DNA from: Pelorhabdus rhamnosifermentans
GTDB taxonomy: Bacteria > Bacillota > Negativicutes > UMGS1260
Length of the DNA stretch: 64,000 nt
Assembly: GCF_018835585.1 (NCBI RefSeq)
Contig: NZ_JAHGVE010000015.1
Coordinates: 1 to 64,000, forward strand
Direction of reading: 5' to 3'
Positions 54,420 to 63,070 of this stretch are shown here, one piece after another; the stretch's first letter is position 1; each line of letters opens with the position of its first letter. The notes below the pieces were generated by a model, which ran no database searches, was not told where the DNA came from, and saw only the letters and a program-made list of their open reading frames with translations. The position numbers and the translations under genes were made by a program.

Positions 54420-55382
54420 TTGAACAACAAAGACCTTGCTAAAGCATTTAAAGATATGTTGACACTGCGCTGGTCGCCTGTTGCTGTAAAACTGTTGAAA
54501 CCTGATGAGCCCATTCCGGATAATGTCTCGGAGCCGTCTGTTCCGCTGCGGCACTGCCAGGCCATTACGGTTGCCAGGCGGGGTAGCAGCCTTTATATGC
54601 CACCTAATAAACATGCCTGTCCTGATGGAGCAGCGATTATGGGGTTGGTTCCCATGTCGCCCAAGTTACGGTCAGGAGAATTATATCTTTTGTTTAAAAA
54701 ATTGCCTAATATTGAATGCGCGCAAAAAATGATCGCTTCTCGGCCAGAATTTGAAGCAGGAGCATATCAGGCTTCTATTGTTGCTCCATTAGAGGATGCA
54801 GCTTTCGAGCCGGATGTGGTTATCTTTACAATTTATCCAGAACAGGTCATGTGGCTTTGCTGTGCTTCCAGCTATGGTAGCGGTGAACGTCATGTATTCC
54901 ATACCTCAGGCTATAATTCTACCTGTGCTGATTTGACAGTGCAGGTTATGAAAAGTCAAAAAATGAACATATCTTTTGGTTGTTATGGCGCCAGGGCTAT
55001 AAGCGATATTAATGATTTTGAAGCATATCTTTCCGTACCGTTTAACCAAATGCATTCCTTGGCGGATTCGCTGAGGAAACTATCTGTTAAAAGCATTCCT
55101 GAAGCGCGCAGAAAGATCTATATGCCTCCCGTGATTGATAGAGGGATTTCTTCTGAGCAGGTAGGTGCTTGTTCCGTCAAGGTGCGGATCAATGAAGAAC
55201 GTTGCGATGGATGCGGCTTATGCGAGGCATTTTGTCCGGAAACGGTTATTGAAATGAAAGCGATGGGCGATATCGTTAAAGCAGCAGCAATTGCCGCTGA
55301 GAAATGCTGCGCCTGTTATACCTGTGTGGGACAATGCCCGAAAAAAGCAATCCAATTGGAATTGTCTCAAGGCAAACCGTAA
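54420..55382 (+). CDS. DUF169 protein fused to a 2[4Fe-4S] ferredoxin
   Basis: A 320-residue protein starting at TTG after GAAAGGATGAGGG. Residues 1-240 are DUF169 (SPVAVKLL near the start, LRHCQAITVARRG, NKHACPDGAAIMGL, SYGSGERHVFHTSGYNSTC in pieces, ISFGCYGARA), with conserved Cys that may bind a cluster. The C-terminus is a bacterial ferredoxin (CDGCGLCEAFCPE, CCACYTCVGQCPK). The function of DUF169 is unknown. Linkage to the CCG protein suggests an electron-transfer pair. Confidence 0.85.
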   Translation: MNNKDLAKAFKDMLTLRWSPVAVKLLKPDEPIPDNVSEPSVPLRHCQAITVARRGSSLYMPPNKHACPDGAAIMGLVPMSPKLRSGELYLLFKKLPNIECAQKMIASRPEFEAGAYQASIVAPLEDAAFEPDVVIFTIYPEQVMWLCCASSYGSGERHVFHTSGYNSTCADLTVQVMKSQKMNISFGCYGARAISDINDFEAYLSVPFNQMHSLADSLRKLSVKSIPEARRKIYMPPVIDRGISSEQVGACSVKVRINEERCDGCGLCEAFCPETVIEMKAMGDIVKAAAIAAEKCCACYTCVGQCPKKAIQLELSQGKP

Positions 55383-55543
55383 GAATTTAGGTCAAAGGCG
55401 AGTGCAAGATTTTTATGGGCATATTGAAGTGGAGAGATTTTTGCAATTTTGAATTCACCGGCATTATAAGATAACAAAGCAAGAAAAAATTGCACAAGAT
55501 TAGGGTCAAGATAATCTCATAAGTAAGTTGGAGATGATATTGG

Positions 55544-56374
55544 ATGCGAAATGCAGTTGTTATCTTTACGAAAGTACCTAAAGAAGGCGAAACAAAAACT
55601 AGGCTGACAATAGACTGTGGCGGGATATTCACGCCTGTAGAAGCAAAAAAGTTTTATGAAGCCTGTCTTTTGGATGTGGTGGATCAGTGCATTGTCTCGA
55701 ATTGCGGTGATGTGTATATCTGTTATAATCAATTGGGAGATAGGAGCTATTTGAAACAATTGATTGCAACTGTTTCTGCCCCCGAAGCGATCAAGGAAAT
55801 GTTCCCGGATCAAGGGGGTTGTTTTGATGCTGCTATGCAATATGCGGCTGATTATATATTACGGGACGGAAGAGACGAAAGATTAGCCGATAGCATTTTC
55901 ATCGTGGGCGGAGATATGCCTGGTTTGCAGTCGGCAACTTTGCAAGACGCTGTAAAAAAGTTGGAAAAACTTGCTTTAAGCCAGAGCGCGTTCGACTGCG
56001 TCAAACGATGTGAAGGCTCTAGGTCGAATATCGGCGCCGCAATGGTTGAATCTGCTGATCAGGCGGGAGGGTTCAATATTATTGGTTACACATGCACTAC
56101 GCCTTTTAACTTTGAGCAGCTTTTTTATAATATGGAAGGTGCTACGGTGCTGGATCTAGTCGTACAGAAAGCGATGGAAAATGCCATTCCACTCAGCCTG
56201 CTTGAAATGGTGCCGGATATTGATATTCCGGAAGATCTGGGCGGCTTTATACCGATCATGAATACTTTGAAATTGGCAGAGCACTATGATTCCCAGATCG
56301 TGTCGCCTAAAAGGACCATAAAAATTTTGCAGGAAATGGGTATCGAATCTGCGGCTAAGGTACCGGAAAATTGA
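55544..56374 (+). CDS. DUF2064 / TIGR04282-type GT-A transferase (copy 2)
   Basis: A 276-residue paralog of the gene at 52435, with MRNAVVIFTKVPKEGETKTR at the start and FIVGGDMPGLQSATLQDAV with the conserved Asp. The two copies are similar over their whole length, including the NMEGATVLDL/NMDGITALDM region near the end, so they arose by duplication and probably have related substrates. It lies 161 bp after the DUF169 gene without a clear own promoter. A terminator follows. Confidence 0.82.
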   Translation: MRNAVVIFTKVPKEGETKTRLTIDCGGIFTPVEAKKFYEACLLDVVDQCIVSNCGDVYICYNQLGDRSYLKQLIATVSAPEAIKEMFPDQGGCFDAAMQYAADYILRDGRDERLADSIFIVGGDMPGLQSATLQDAVKKLEKLALSQSAFDCVKRCEGSRSNIGAAMVESADQAGGFNIIGYTCTTPFNFEQLFYNMEGATVLDLVVQKAMENAIPLSLLEMVPDIDIPEDLGGFIPIMNTLKLAEHYDSQIVSPKRTIKILQEMGIESAAKVPEN

Positions 56375-56420
56375 ACGGTGATATAAAGGCAGGCTTATTC
56401 GGTTTATAATAATCACAGAA

Positions 56421-56461
56421 AACTGGGATATTTAAGCCAAAGTGGCTCAGATATCCCAGTT
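56421..56461 (+). terminator. Terminator closing the DUF2064 operon
   Basis: AACTGGGATAT and AGCC pair with GGCT and ATATCCCAGTT around a short loop. The T-run is weak. Confidence 0.75.
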
Positions 56462-56543
56462 GTATTGCTGGTGCATTTGCCGATAACATTGTATTGCAAC
56501 CCTGCGCAGCATAGACTTTTTTTGATATATTTTGTTATGATAG

Positions 56544-56556
56544 TGTCATTTTGACA
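56544..56556. promoter_or_regulatory. Putative activator site upstream of the sigma-54 activator gene
   Basis: A perfect palindrome TGTCA-TTT-TGACA about 155 bp before the activator's start. It is the core of the sites at 52212 and 59051, which suggests autoregulation. Confidence 0.6.
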
Positions 56557-56710
56557 TAATTACCAAAACAATCTACAATAAAAAGTGAGAATATTAGCCT
56601 TATTCACTCAAATTATGTACTATCATACTTGAGCCCGGTATGCGGTTATTGACCAGCCATAGGCGAGTATTTATGTTGTTTCTTAAGTGAAATAATAGGA
56701 GGAACTGAAA

Positions 56711-58870
56711 GTGGCCATTTTCAATCAGACTCATGACATTCCAACTGCACAAACTAATTCTGCCACTGACAATAAAAGGACTCTTGCCCAGGAACGCTGG
56801 CAAGCCATACTGCAATACAAGCAGGCTTTTTTGCAAAATAATGTTGAAGACCTATGCCGGTATCCCTTCATGAACCAAGATGTTGTCGCTTCTTGGCTCA
56901 GATCCCGCAAGATGGGTGTAAATCCTTATTCTGTAATCGGCCATTCCAATTTAAACCAGGAAAAGTTGTCCGAGATAATGGATAAATATCATTTGCTGAT
57001 CAAAGTCACAAATTCATTGATTGAAAATTTTAAAGACATGTTTCTGTCTTGCGGGGACATATTGTATTTATTTGACAAGACCAGGATAGTCTTGTTGAAT
57101 GAAGGAAGTTGGGAAAATTCTCCCCTATTTCCTGAAAACCATCCCCGCACGGGAATTGTTTCCGATGAGCATTCAGAAGGTACTACTGCCCATGAACTTT
57201 GCATCCGCCTTGAGCGGCCCGTACAATTATTGGGTCCGGAACATTATTGTGTGGCTTTTCAGAGCTGCATTGCTTCCGCCGCTCCGATTAGGGATGAAAA
57301 TGACAAAGTCAATGCTGCCCTGGTTCTATTGAACCGACCTTTGCAGGAACCACCCGGGGAAGAAGTTCTTGAAAAAATGTGCTTGCACAGTTTGGGTTTG
57401 GTTACTTCTCTGGCGACAGCGATTGAGACTCAGTTCAAGCTGGCCAAAGTTACCAATGATTTTTGTGATGCCAGTGAGCAGGCAGAAACTTTTAATTGCC
57501 ATTTTCAAATTGCCATGGATCGTTTTGCAACTGTTCGTAATGCACTAAATACTACATTGGCTATAGTCAACGAAGGAATTATTGTTACTAACCGCGTTGG
57601 GAAGATAATTCATATCAATAAGGAAGGCATGCGCATTTTGAAGCTCAGGCCGGACCAAATAGAGAATAGAAATATTAACGATTTTCTTAGCATTGATTCT
57701 TCCATCATGACATTGGTTGAAAAGGGTGAAATTGTTACTACAAAAGAATGTATTTGTGGGGGTACTGATGGCCAGCTACACCAAGTTTGTATTCGTCCGG
57801 CGTTTAATCCGTACACGCAGAAATTAGATATTGTTGTATTTAAATTGAATTCTTCCGAGAAAATAATTGCTAAAATTAATAACAGATCCGGTAGTTTGAC
57901 GAATAATACTTTTGAACATCTTGTTGGGGATAATTTTGAATTTAAAAAAAGTGTTGTCATGGCACGACGCTTTGCCAGTACGGCCGATAATATTCTCTTA
58001 ATCGGGGAAAGCGGTACCGGCAAGGAACTATTTGCCCAAGCTATCCATAATATATACCGTCCCCAGAGCCCTTTTATTGCCGTGAACTGCGCAGCTATGC
58101 CATCGCAATTAATCGAAAGCGAAATGTTCGGCTATGAAGGCGGTAGTTTTACCGGTGCTGAGCGCAGTGGGAGACCAGGTAAAATTGAGTTGGCGCATGG
58201 CGGGACGCTTTTTCTGGATGAAATCGGCGATATGCCCATTGAATTGCAGGCTGTTTTGCTGAGGACTCTGGAGGACAAGCAAGTCATGCGCATAGGCGGC
58301 AGACGCTACAAGCAAGTCGATTTCCGGCTGATTTCCGCTACGAATAAAAATCTTTATCAAATGGTAACTGAAAAAAAATTTCGTGGAGATTTATTCTTTC
58401 GTTTGGCAGTACTGCCGATTAAAATTCCTCCATTACGCGAAAGAGGTTGTGATATTGAAATCTTAAGCAAATTCTTCATTGGAAAATATTGCCATAAGCA
58501 GGGCTGGAAGGTCCCACAAATCAGCCCGGCAGCACAGAAAATAATTAATCAATATGAATGGCCTGGTAATGCCCGACAGTTACAGAATGCGATGATCTAT
58601 GCGGTTAATACTTCTATGGATGGAATTATTAAACCTGATAATCTTCCCAGCTATATTCCTTTGGCTACTTGCCCGATTAAAATTGACGGTATGGCGATAA
58701 CTAGCAATGAGAAAATAGGTGATATGCTTTGTCTGGAAAAGATGGAAAAAAGCGCCATTGAAACTGCTCTGGCATATGCAAACAATTGCGTGCCTAATGC
58801 AGCCGAGTTATTGGGCATAAGCCGTTCAACTTTGTATAGAAAATTAAAGGAATATAATATTGATTATTGA
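56711..58870 (+). CDS. Sigma-54-dependent transcriptional activator (AcoR-like, GAF-PAS-AAA-Fis)
   Basis: A 719-residue activator starting at GTG after AGGAGGAAC. Residues about 85-220 are a GAF-type sensor ([19 protein letters not shown]), and 270-370 a PAS domain ([20 protein letters not shown]). The AAA+ domain has Walker A GESGTGKE (about 431), the sigma-54 contact loop as GSFTGA instead of GAFTGA, and Walker [15 protein letters not shown] Fis-type helix-turn-helix ends it ([19 protein letters not shown]). There is no receiver domain, so it senses a ligand directly. Four sigma-54 promoters surround it. Confidence 0.93.
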   Translation: MAIFNQTHDIPTAQTNSATDNKRTLAQERWQAILQYKQAFLQNNVEDLCRYPFMNQDVVASWLRSRKMGVNPYSVIGHSNLNQEKLSEIMDKYHLLIKVTNSLIENFKDMFLSCGDILYLFDKTRIVLLNEGSWENSPLFPENHPRTGIVSDEHSEGTTAHELCIRLERPVQLLGPEHYCVAFQSCIASAAPIRDENDKVNAALVLLNRPLQEPPGEEVLEKMCLHSLGLVTSLATAIETQFKLAKVTNDFCDASEQAETFNCHFQIAMDRFATVRNALNTTLAIVNEGIIVTNRVGKIIHINKEGMRILKLRPDQIENRNINDFLSIDSSIMTLVEKGEIVTTKECICGGTDGQLHQVCIRPAFNPYTQKLDIVVFKLNSSEKIIAKINNRSGSLTNNTFEHLVGDNFEFKKSVVMARRFASTADNILLIGESGTGKELFAQAIHNIYRPQSPFIAVNCAAMPSQLIESEMFGYEGGSFTGAERSGRPGKIELAHGGTLFLDEIGDMPIELQAVLLRTLEDKQVMRIGGRRYKQVDFRLISATNKNLYQMVTEKKFRGDLFFRLAVLPIKIPPLRERGCDIEILSKFFIGKYCHKQGWKVPQISPAAQKIINQYEWPGNARQLQNAMIYAVNTSMDGIIKPDNLPSYIPLATCPIKIDGMAITSNEKIGDMLCLEKMEKSAIETALAYANNCVPNAAELLGISRSTLYRKLKEYNIDY

Positions 58871-58916
58871 TTGAAAGCTCGGCGGATTGAATTTATCTGG
58901 AGCCATCATAGGAATT

Positions 58917-58949
58917 AAGAGTTTGTAGAGATGCAAGCTCTTTTTTTAT
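58917..58949 (+). terminator. Terminator after the activator gene
   Basis: AAGAGTTTG pairs with CAAGCTCTT (one mismatch), followed by a T-run. Confidence 0.8.
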
Positions 58950-59050
58950 TCAGTGGCACTTTCGTTGATTAAATAGATAAAATGCTTAAAGTGATAATGT
59001 GATCGCAAAATCGGAATCGGCATAATGGCTTTTTTGGCAAATGTTTTAAG

Positions 59051-59075
59051 TTATCGTATCATTTTGACACGATAA
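59051..59075. promoter_or_regulatory. Putative activator site upstream of sigma-54 promoter 4
   Basis: Arms TTATCGTATCA and TGACACGATAA separated by TTT, an 11-bp palindrome with a single mismatch, about 85-107 bp upstream of the promoter. It is the most complete copy of the TGTCA-N3-TGACA family. Confidence 0.7.
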
Positions 59076-59157
59076 GAAAGAAAATCGTTCTAAAAAAAAT
59101 AAAATAAAATCCAGCATAATCCCAATAGTAAGCCATTTTCCATGGGTGTGAATAAAC

Positions 59158-59173
59158 TGGCACGGTTATTGCA
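59158..59173 (+). promoter_or_regulatory. Sigma-54 promoter 4
   Basis: TGGCACGGTTATTGCA, near-perfect consensus, 131 bp before the second Mo enzyme gene. Confidence 0.9.
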
Positions 59174-59303
59174 TAATTAATGTTCAAGCGACGCAAACAA
59201 CCAAATTTTGTCCGGGCGATAAGATAAATTACTTGAGCAAGTTTATAATAGTTAAGCTTTGGAAACAAAATTGGTAATATGAGAACGCCTGAAGGGAGGC
59301 AAC

Positions 59304-61544
59304 ATGAGTAAGAATATCGATTTAGAACAAGAAGGTATTCAAGTAAAAAAATCCTGCTGTTACTTTTGCCACCAGAACTGTGGTGTGCTGGCATACGTCA
59401 AAGACGGCAAAGTGCTTGATATCGAGGGAGATCTTGACTTTCCTACTAATCAAGGCGGATTGTGCAGTCGGGGAAATATTGCTATGAAGCATCTTGACCA
59501 TCCGGCACGGGTTAATTATCCGCTAAAACGGGTCGGCAAACGTGGCGCCGGAGAGTGGCAACAAATTTCCTGGGAGCAGGCATTAAATGAAATTGCCGAG
59601 AAACTTTCAAAAATTCGTGATGAATTTGGTGCAGAAGCTGTTGCTACGGCTGGAGGAACCCAGCGTACAGACGACTGGGCCCGTCGAAGATTTATGAATT
59701 TGTTTGGTAGCCCGAATGGATTTCATAATGCGCATTTATGCTGGATTCCTACTTTTATGGTGGAAACAGCGATTTATGGATGGTGTCCGTTTGATTTGGA
59801 TTTGGACAACAGCCGCTGCCTAGTTTTGTGGGGACAAAACCCGGGTGCATCTGGGATGCCGGAAATACATCATATTATGGACTTGAAAGCAAAAGGACTA
59901 AAAGTCATCGTTATTGATCCCCGTTATACTGAAACTGCCGCTAAAGCGGATATGTGGCTGCCATTGCGTCCAGGGTCAGATTTGGCACTGGCATTGGCTT
60001 GGTTGCATGTTATTATTTATGAAGGGTTGTTTGATCCGGAGTTTGTCGATGAATGGTGTGTTGGGTTCGGCGAACTGGCTGATCATGTTGAGCAGTATTC
60101 TCCGGAATGGGCTGAGCCGTTAACTTGGTTGAGTGCGGATCAGATCCGCGAAAGTGCCCGGATGTATGCGATGAATAAACCGGGTAATATTCAGTGGGGA
60201 ACTTCTATTGACCAAATTGGCAAATCTGCCGGTGCGGCTATGCAAGCACGTGCCCTAATTCGCGCCATTACCGGAAATCTGGATGCTCCAGGCTCTGATC
60301 TTTTGACGGGTCCTAGTCCGGATTTTGTCACAGACGAAGAAATGGAAGCCAATGATCAACTGCCAGATGAGCAAAAAGCTAAACAAATTGGCTCTGACAA
60401 ATTTAAAATGGTTACTTGGCCGGGCTACAGCCGCATTGCTGAACTGACGAAAGAAGTATGGGGCAAAGCTCCTACGGCAGAATGGATGTGCGAAGCTCAT
60501 CCGCCATCTGTCTTCAGGGCGATCTTGACGGAAAAGCCTTATCCGGTTAAGGCTTTACTGGTTTCGGCCACGAATCCGATTAATTCTTATGGCGAATCAA
60601 AATTGACATTAGAGGCTTTGAAAGCAGTTGAATTCCTGGTGACATGTGAATACTGGCTGACTCCAACTGCGATGCTTTCGGATTACGTGTTACCGGTAGC
60701 CGGAGCGCTTGAAAGACCGACAATCACCAGTTCATACGGATGCGCCGACTTCCTACTGGCGTCACAACGGGCAATCCAGCCGATGTATGAACGCCGCAAT
60801 GACTACAATTTTTGGCGCGACTTGGGAATCCGTTTGGGACAGGGAGAAATGTGGCCATGGGAAACGGTAGAAGATGCTTATTATAGCAAAATTGCTCCTC
60901 TTGGGTATGGGGTTGAGAGTTACGACGAATTCGTAGAAAACTACCGTTACCATTTCCCTGAACGAGAGTATCAGAAATATAAGCGAATCGGGTTTGCCAC
61001 TCCTTCGAAAAAAGTGGAATTATACTCTAGTGTTCTCGAGGAACTAGGCTATCCGCCCCTGCCGACGTACATAGGACCATCAGAAAATGAAGTAGATGAT
61101 CCGGATTTAGCAAAGGAGTACCCATTGGTCTTGACTACCGGTGGTGGATTTATGCCGTTCCATCACTCTGAGCATTTCCAAATCAAAGAACTGCGTTTTA
61201 TCCGCCATGAACCGTATATGGATATCAATCCGGCAACAGCAGCTGAATTGTCTATTAAAGATGGGGATTGGGTTTGGATTGAAACCAAGCGCGGTCGGAT
61301 CAAGCAAAAGGCAAATTTGACGCAAGGAATTGATCCACGCGTTGTCTATACTCAACGTGGTTGGTGGTATCCGGAAAGAGACATGCGTGAGCCGGAATTA
61401 GGTGGTTATCTGGAATCCAATGCGAATGTTCTGACCAGTGTTGCCGACGATGATTGTGACCCGTTGAGCGGCGCTTGGGCGAACCGTGGCTTATTATGCA
61501 AAGTCTATAAAGTAACGGATGCGAACGAGAAGGAGGCGAAATAA
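59304..61544 (+). CDS. Psr/Phs-like Mo/W-bis-MGD oxidoreductase catalytic subunit, Tat-less
   Basis: A 746-residue protein of the DMSO-reductase family. The N-terminal [4Fe-4S] ligands are Cys19, Cys22, Cys26 and Cys54 (CYFCHQNC, GGLCSRG). A candidate metal ligand is Cys146 (HNAHLCWIP), in the position of the W-binding Cys of acetylene hydratase. Pterin motifs include LVLWGQNPGASG, VIVIDPRYTETA and LRPGSDLALALAW. There is no Tat signal, so it stays in the cytoplasm, unlike classical PsrA/PhsA. An Fe-S subunit and NrfD anchor follow, giving a membrane complex facing inward. Confidence 0.9.
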   Translation: MSKNIDLEQEGIQVKKSCCYFCHQNCGVLAYVKDGKVLDIEGDLDFPTNQGGLCSRGNIAMKHLDHPARVNYPLKRVGKRGAGEWQQISWEQALNEIAEKLSKIRDEFGAEAVATAGGTQRTDDWARRRFMNLFGSPNGFHNAHLCWIPTFMVETAIYGWCPFDLDLDNSRCLVLWGQNPGASGMPEIHHIMDLKAKGLKVIVIDPRYTETAAKADMWLPLRPGSDLALALAWLHVIIYEGLFDPEFVDEWCVGFGELADHVEQYSPEWAEPLTWLSADQIRESARMYAMNKPGNIQWGTSIDQIGKSAGAAMQARALIRAITGNLDAPGSDLLTGPSPDFVTDEEMEANDQLPDEQKAKQIGSDKFKMVTWPGYSRIAELTKEVWGKAPTAEWMCEAHPPSVFRAILTEKPYPVKALLVSATNPINSYGESKLTLEALKAVEFLVTCEYWLTPTAMLSDYVLPVAGALERPTITSSYGCADFLLASQRAIQPMYERRNDYNFWRDLGIRLGQGEMWPWETVEDAYYSKIAPLGYGVESYDEFVENYRYHFPEREYQKYKRIGFATPSKKVELYSSVLEELGYPPLPTYIGPSENEVDDPDLAKEYPLVLTTGGGFMPFHHSEHFQIKELRFIRHEPYMDINPATAAELSIKDGDWVWIETKRGRIKQKANLTQGIDPRVVYTQRGWWYPERDMREPELGGYLESNANVLTSVADDDCDPLSGAWANRGLLCKVYKVTDANEKEAK

Positions 61545-61545
61545 G

Positions 61546-62106
61546 ATGGCGCGTTATGCAATGATATTAGATACGCGGCGTTGTATTGGTTGCCATTCAT
61601 GCACAGTCGCTTGTAAAGTGCATAATGACCTGCCTTTAGAAATGATTTATAACCCCGTGACCACGATCGGTCCTACCGGAGTTTTTCCAAATGTTCATAT
61701 GATGAATTTGCCTCTTCTGTGCATGCATTGCGGCAATCCGCCCTGCGTGGACGCTTGTCCGACAGGAGCTTCCCAACAGAGTCCGGAGGGAATTGTTTTT
61801 ATCGAAGAGAAAAAATGCATCAGCTGTAAAGCCTGTATTATGGCCTGTCCTTATGGTGCGCGGGTTCCTAATCATGAAAAAGGAACGGTGCAAAAATGCG
61901 ACTTCTGTAAGGAACGGGTTCATGTCGGTAAACTGCCGTATTGCGTACAGACATGTCACCAAAAGGCTCGCATTTTTGGTGACATGGAAGATGAGACCAG
62001 TGAAGTTTACAAATTGGTAAACAGTAGCCATCCAGTACGCTTATTGGGGGAACTTGGCACTGAGCCATACGCGTTTTATATTTGCGAATCGGAGGTGAAA
62101 CTCTGA
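61546..62106 (+). CDS. Four-cluster Fe-S subunit (PsrB/DmsB-like)
   Basis: A 186-residue protein starting at 61546, behind GAAGGAGG and 2 bp after the catalytic gene. Sixteen Cys form four [4Fe-4S] motifs: CIGCHSCTVACK, CMHCGNPPCVDACP, CISCKACIMACP, and CDFCKERV followed by CVQTC. It would wire the catalytic subunit to the membrane anchor. Its stop overlaps the NrfD start (ATGA). Confidence 0.95.
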   Translation: MARYAMILDTRRCIGCHSCTVACKVHNDLPLEMIYNPVTTIGPTGVFPNVHMMNLPLLCMHCGNPPCVDACPTGASQQSPEGIVFIEEKKCISCKACIMACPYGARVPNHEKGTVQKCDFCKERVHVGKLPYCVQTCHQKARIFGDMEDETSEVYKLVNSSHPVRLLGELGTEPYAFYICESEVKL

Positions 62107-63029
62107 TGGATCAAAAGCATGATGTTTGGGGATGGTTGTTAGCTGTCGATATCTTCCTTGCTGGAATGGGCGGCGGAATGCTTGTTATTATTGGAATCTT
62201 GGATTTGTTTATCGGCACGGGAAGAACCTCGTTGCTTGGTAATTTACTTGCACCGGTATTTATTGGGATAGGGGCATCCATACTGATTTTAGAGTTAGGA
62301 CGTCCATTTCAGGCCTTACGGGTTTTTATGAATCCCAAGGCCACTCTGACCATAGGCGCTTGGTTTATGTCATTTGCGATCACGTTTGGCTTTGTGTATG
62401 CTTCATTCGGCATTGACATGTTTTTTTGGAGCGGCTGGGTGTTTGCCCGCAAGATTTTTGCGGTTCTTTGTATGGTCTGCGGTTTAGTAGTAGCCAGTTA
62501 CCCTGGAGTACTACTGGGGCGTCATAAAGGTCGTCCTTTCTGGAATGGCCCCGGAATGATAATCCTGTTCTTGCTTTCATCCCTTGTTACTGGTGTTGCG
62601 GCACACATTTTAAGTGGATTTGTGCTCCCACCGTCAACATTGACGGATGTTTTAGGAACTTTCCCTAAATTAGCAGCAGGATTGCTGACCTTTCAACTGC
62701 TTCTTTGGTTTGGCTATATCTTGGTGAAGAGGAGCGGAGGGACTTCGGCTGAGGCAATTGCTTCGCAAAGATGGATAAAAGGTGATCTTTCTTCCATCTT
62801 TCAAATTGGTTTTCTTTTACTAGGGACGTTGCTGCCTTTAGTGCTAACATTGTCATCTTCACAAAGCACTCAAGCAATCGGTGCAGCGTTGGTCCTGTTA
62901 GGCGGTATTATCATGCGTATTTTGGTTATACGTGGTGGCGAAGATCGGACTTGGCTGCCTGGGGAGCAAAAGTACCGATCCAGATTGCCTAAAGGTGACG
63001 AAACTTTCCTTAGAGCCTGGAATAAATAA
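62106..63029 (+). CDS. NrfD/PsrC-family membrane anchor subunit
   Basis: A 307-residue protein with about eight hydrophobic helices, beginning DVWGWLLAVDIFLAGMGGGML and continuing LGRPFQALRVFMNPK, typical of NrfD quinone-interacting subunits. It has no heme-binding His pattern, as is usual for the family. It overlaps the Fe-S subunit gene by one base and lies 41 bp before the radical SAM gene. It would exchange electrons between the quinone pool and the cytoplasmic enzyme. Confidence 0.92.
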   Translation: MDQKHDVWGWLLAVDIFLAGMGGGMLVIIGILDLFIGTGRTSLLGNLLAPVFIGIGASILILELGRPFQALRVFMNPKATLTIGAWFMSFAITFGFVYASFGIDMFFWSGWVFARKIFAVLCMVCGLVVASYPGVLLGRHKGRPFWNGPGMIILFLLSSLVTGVAAHILSGFVLPPSTLTDVLGTFPKLAAGLLTFQLLLWFGYILVKRSGGTSAEAIASQRWIKGDLSSIFQIGFLLLGTLLPLVLTLSSSQSTQAIGAALVLLGGIIMRILVIRGGEDRTWLPGEQKYRSRLPKGDETFLRAWNK

Positions 63030-63070
63030 TACAAGAATATGAATCATTGATTAGGTTGGGAGATTAGGTT

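Noticed and set aside
52435-56374. Arsenosugar biosynthesis function for the DUF2064 genes
   Set aside because: The family name suggests it, but no arsenic methyltransferase or ArsS-type radical SAM with the expected C-terminal domain is nearby; the context is Mo enzymes.
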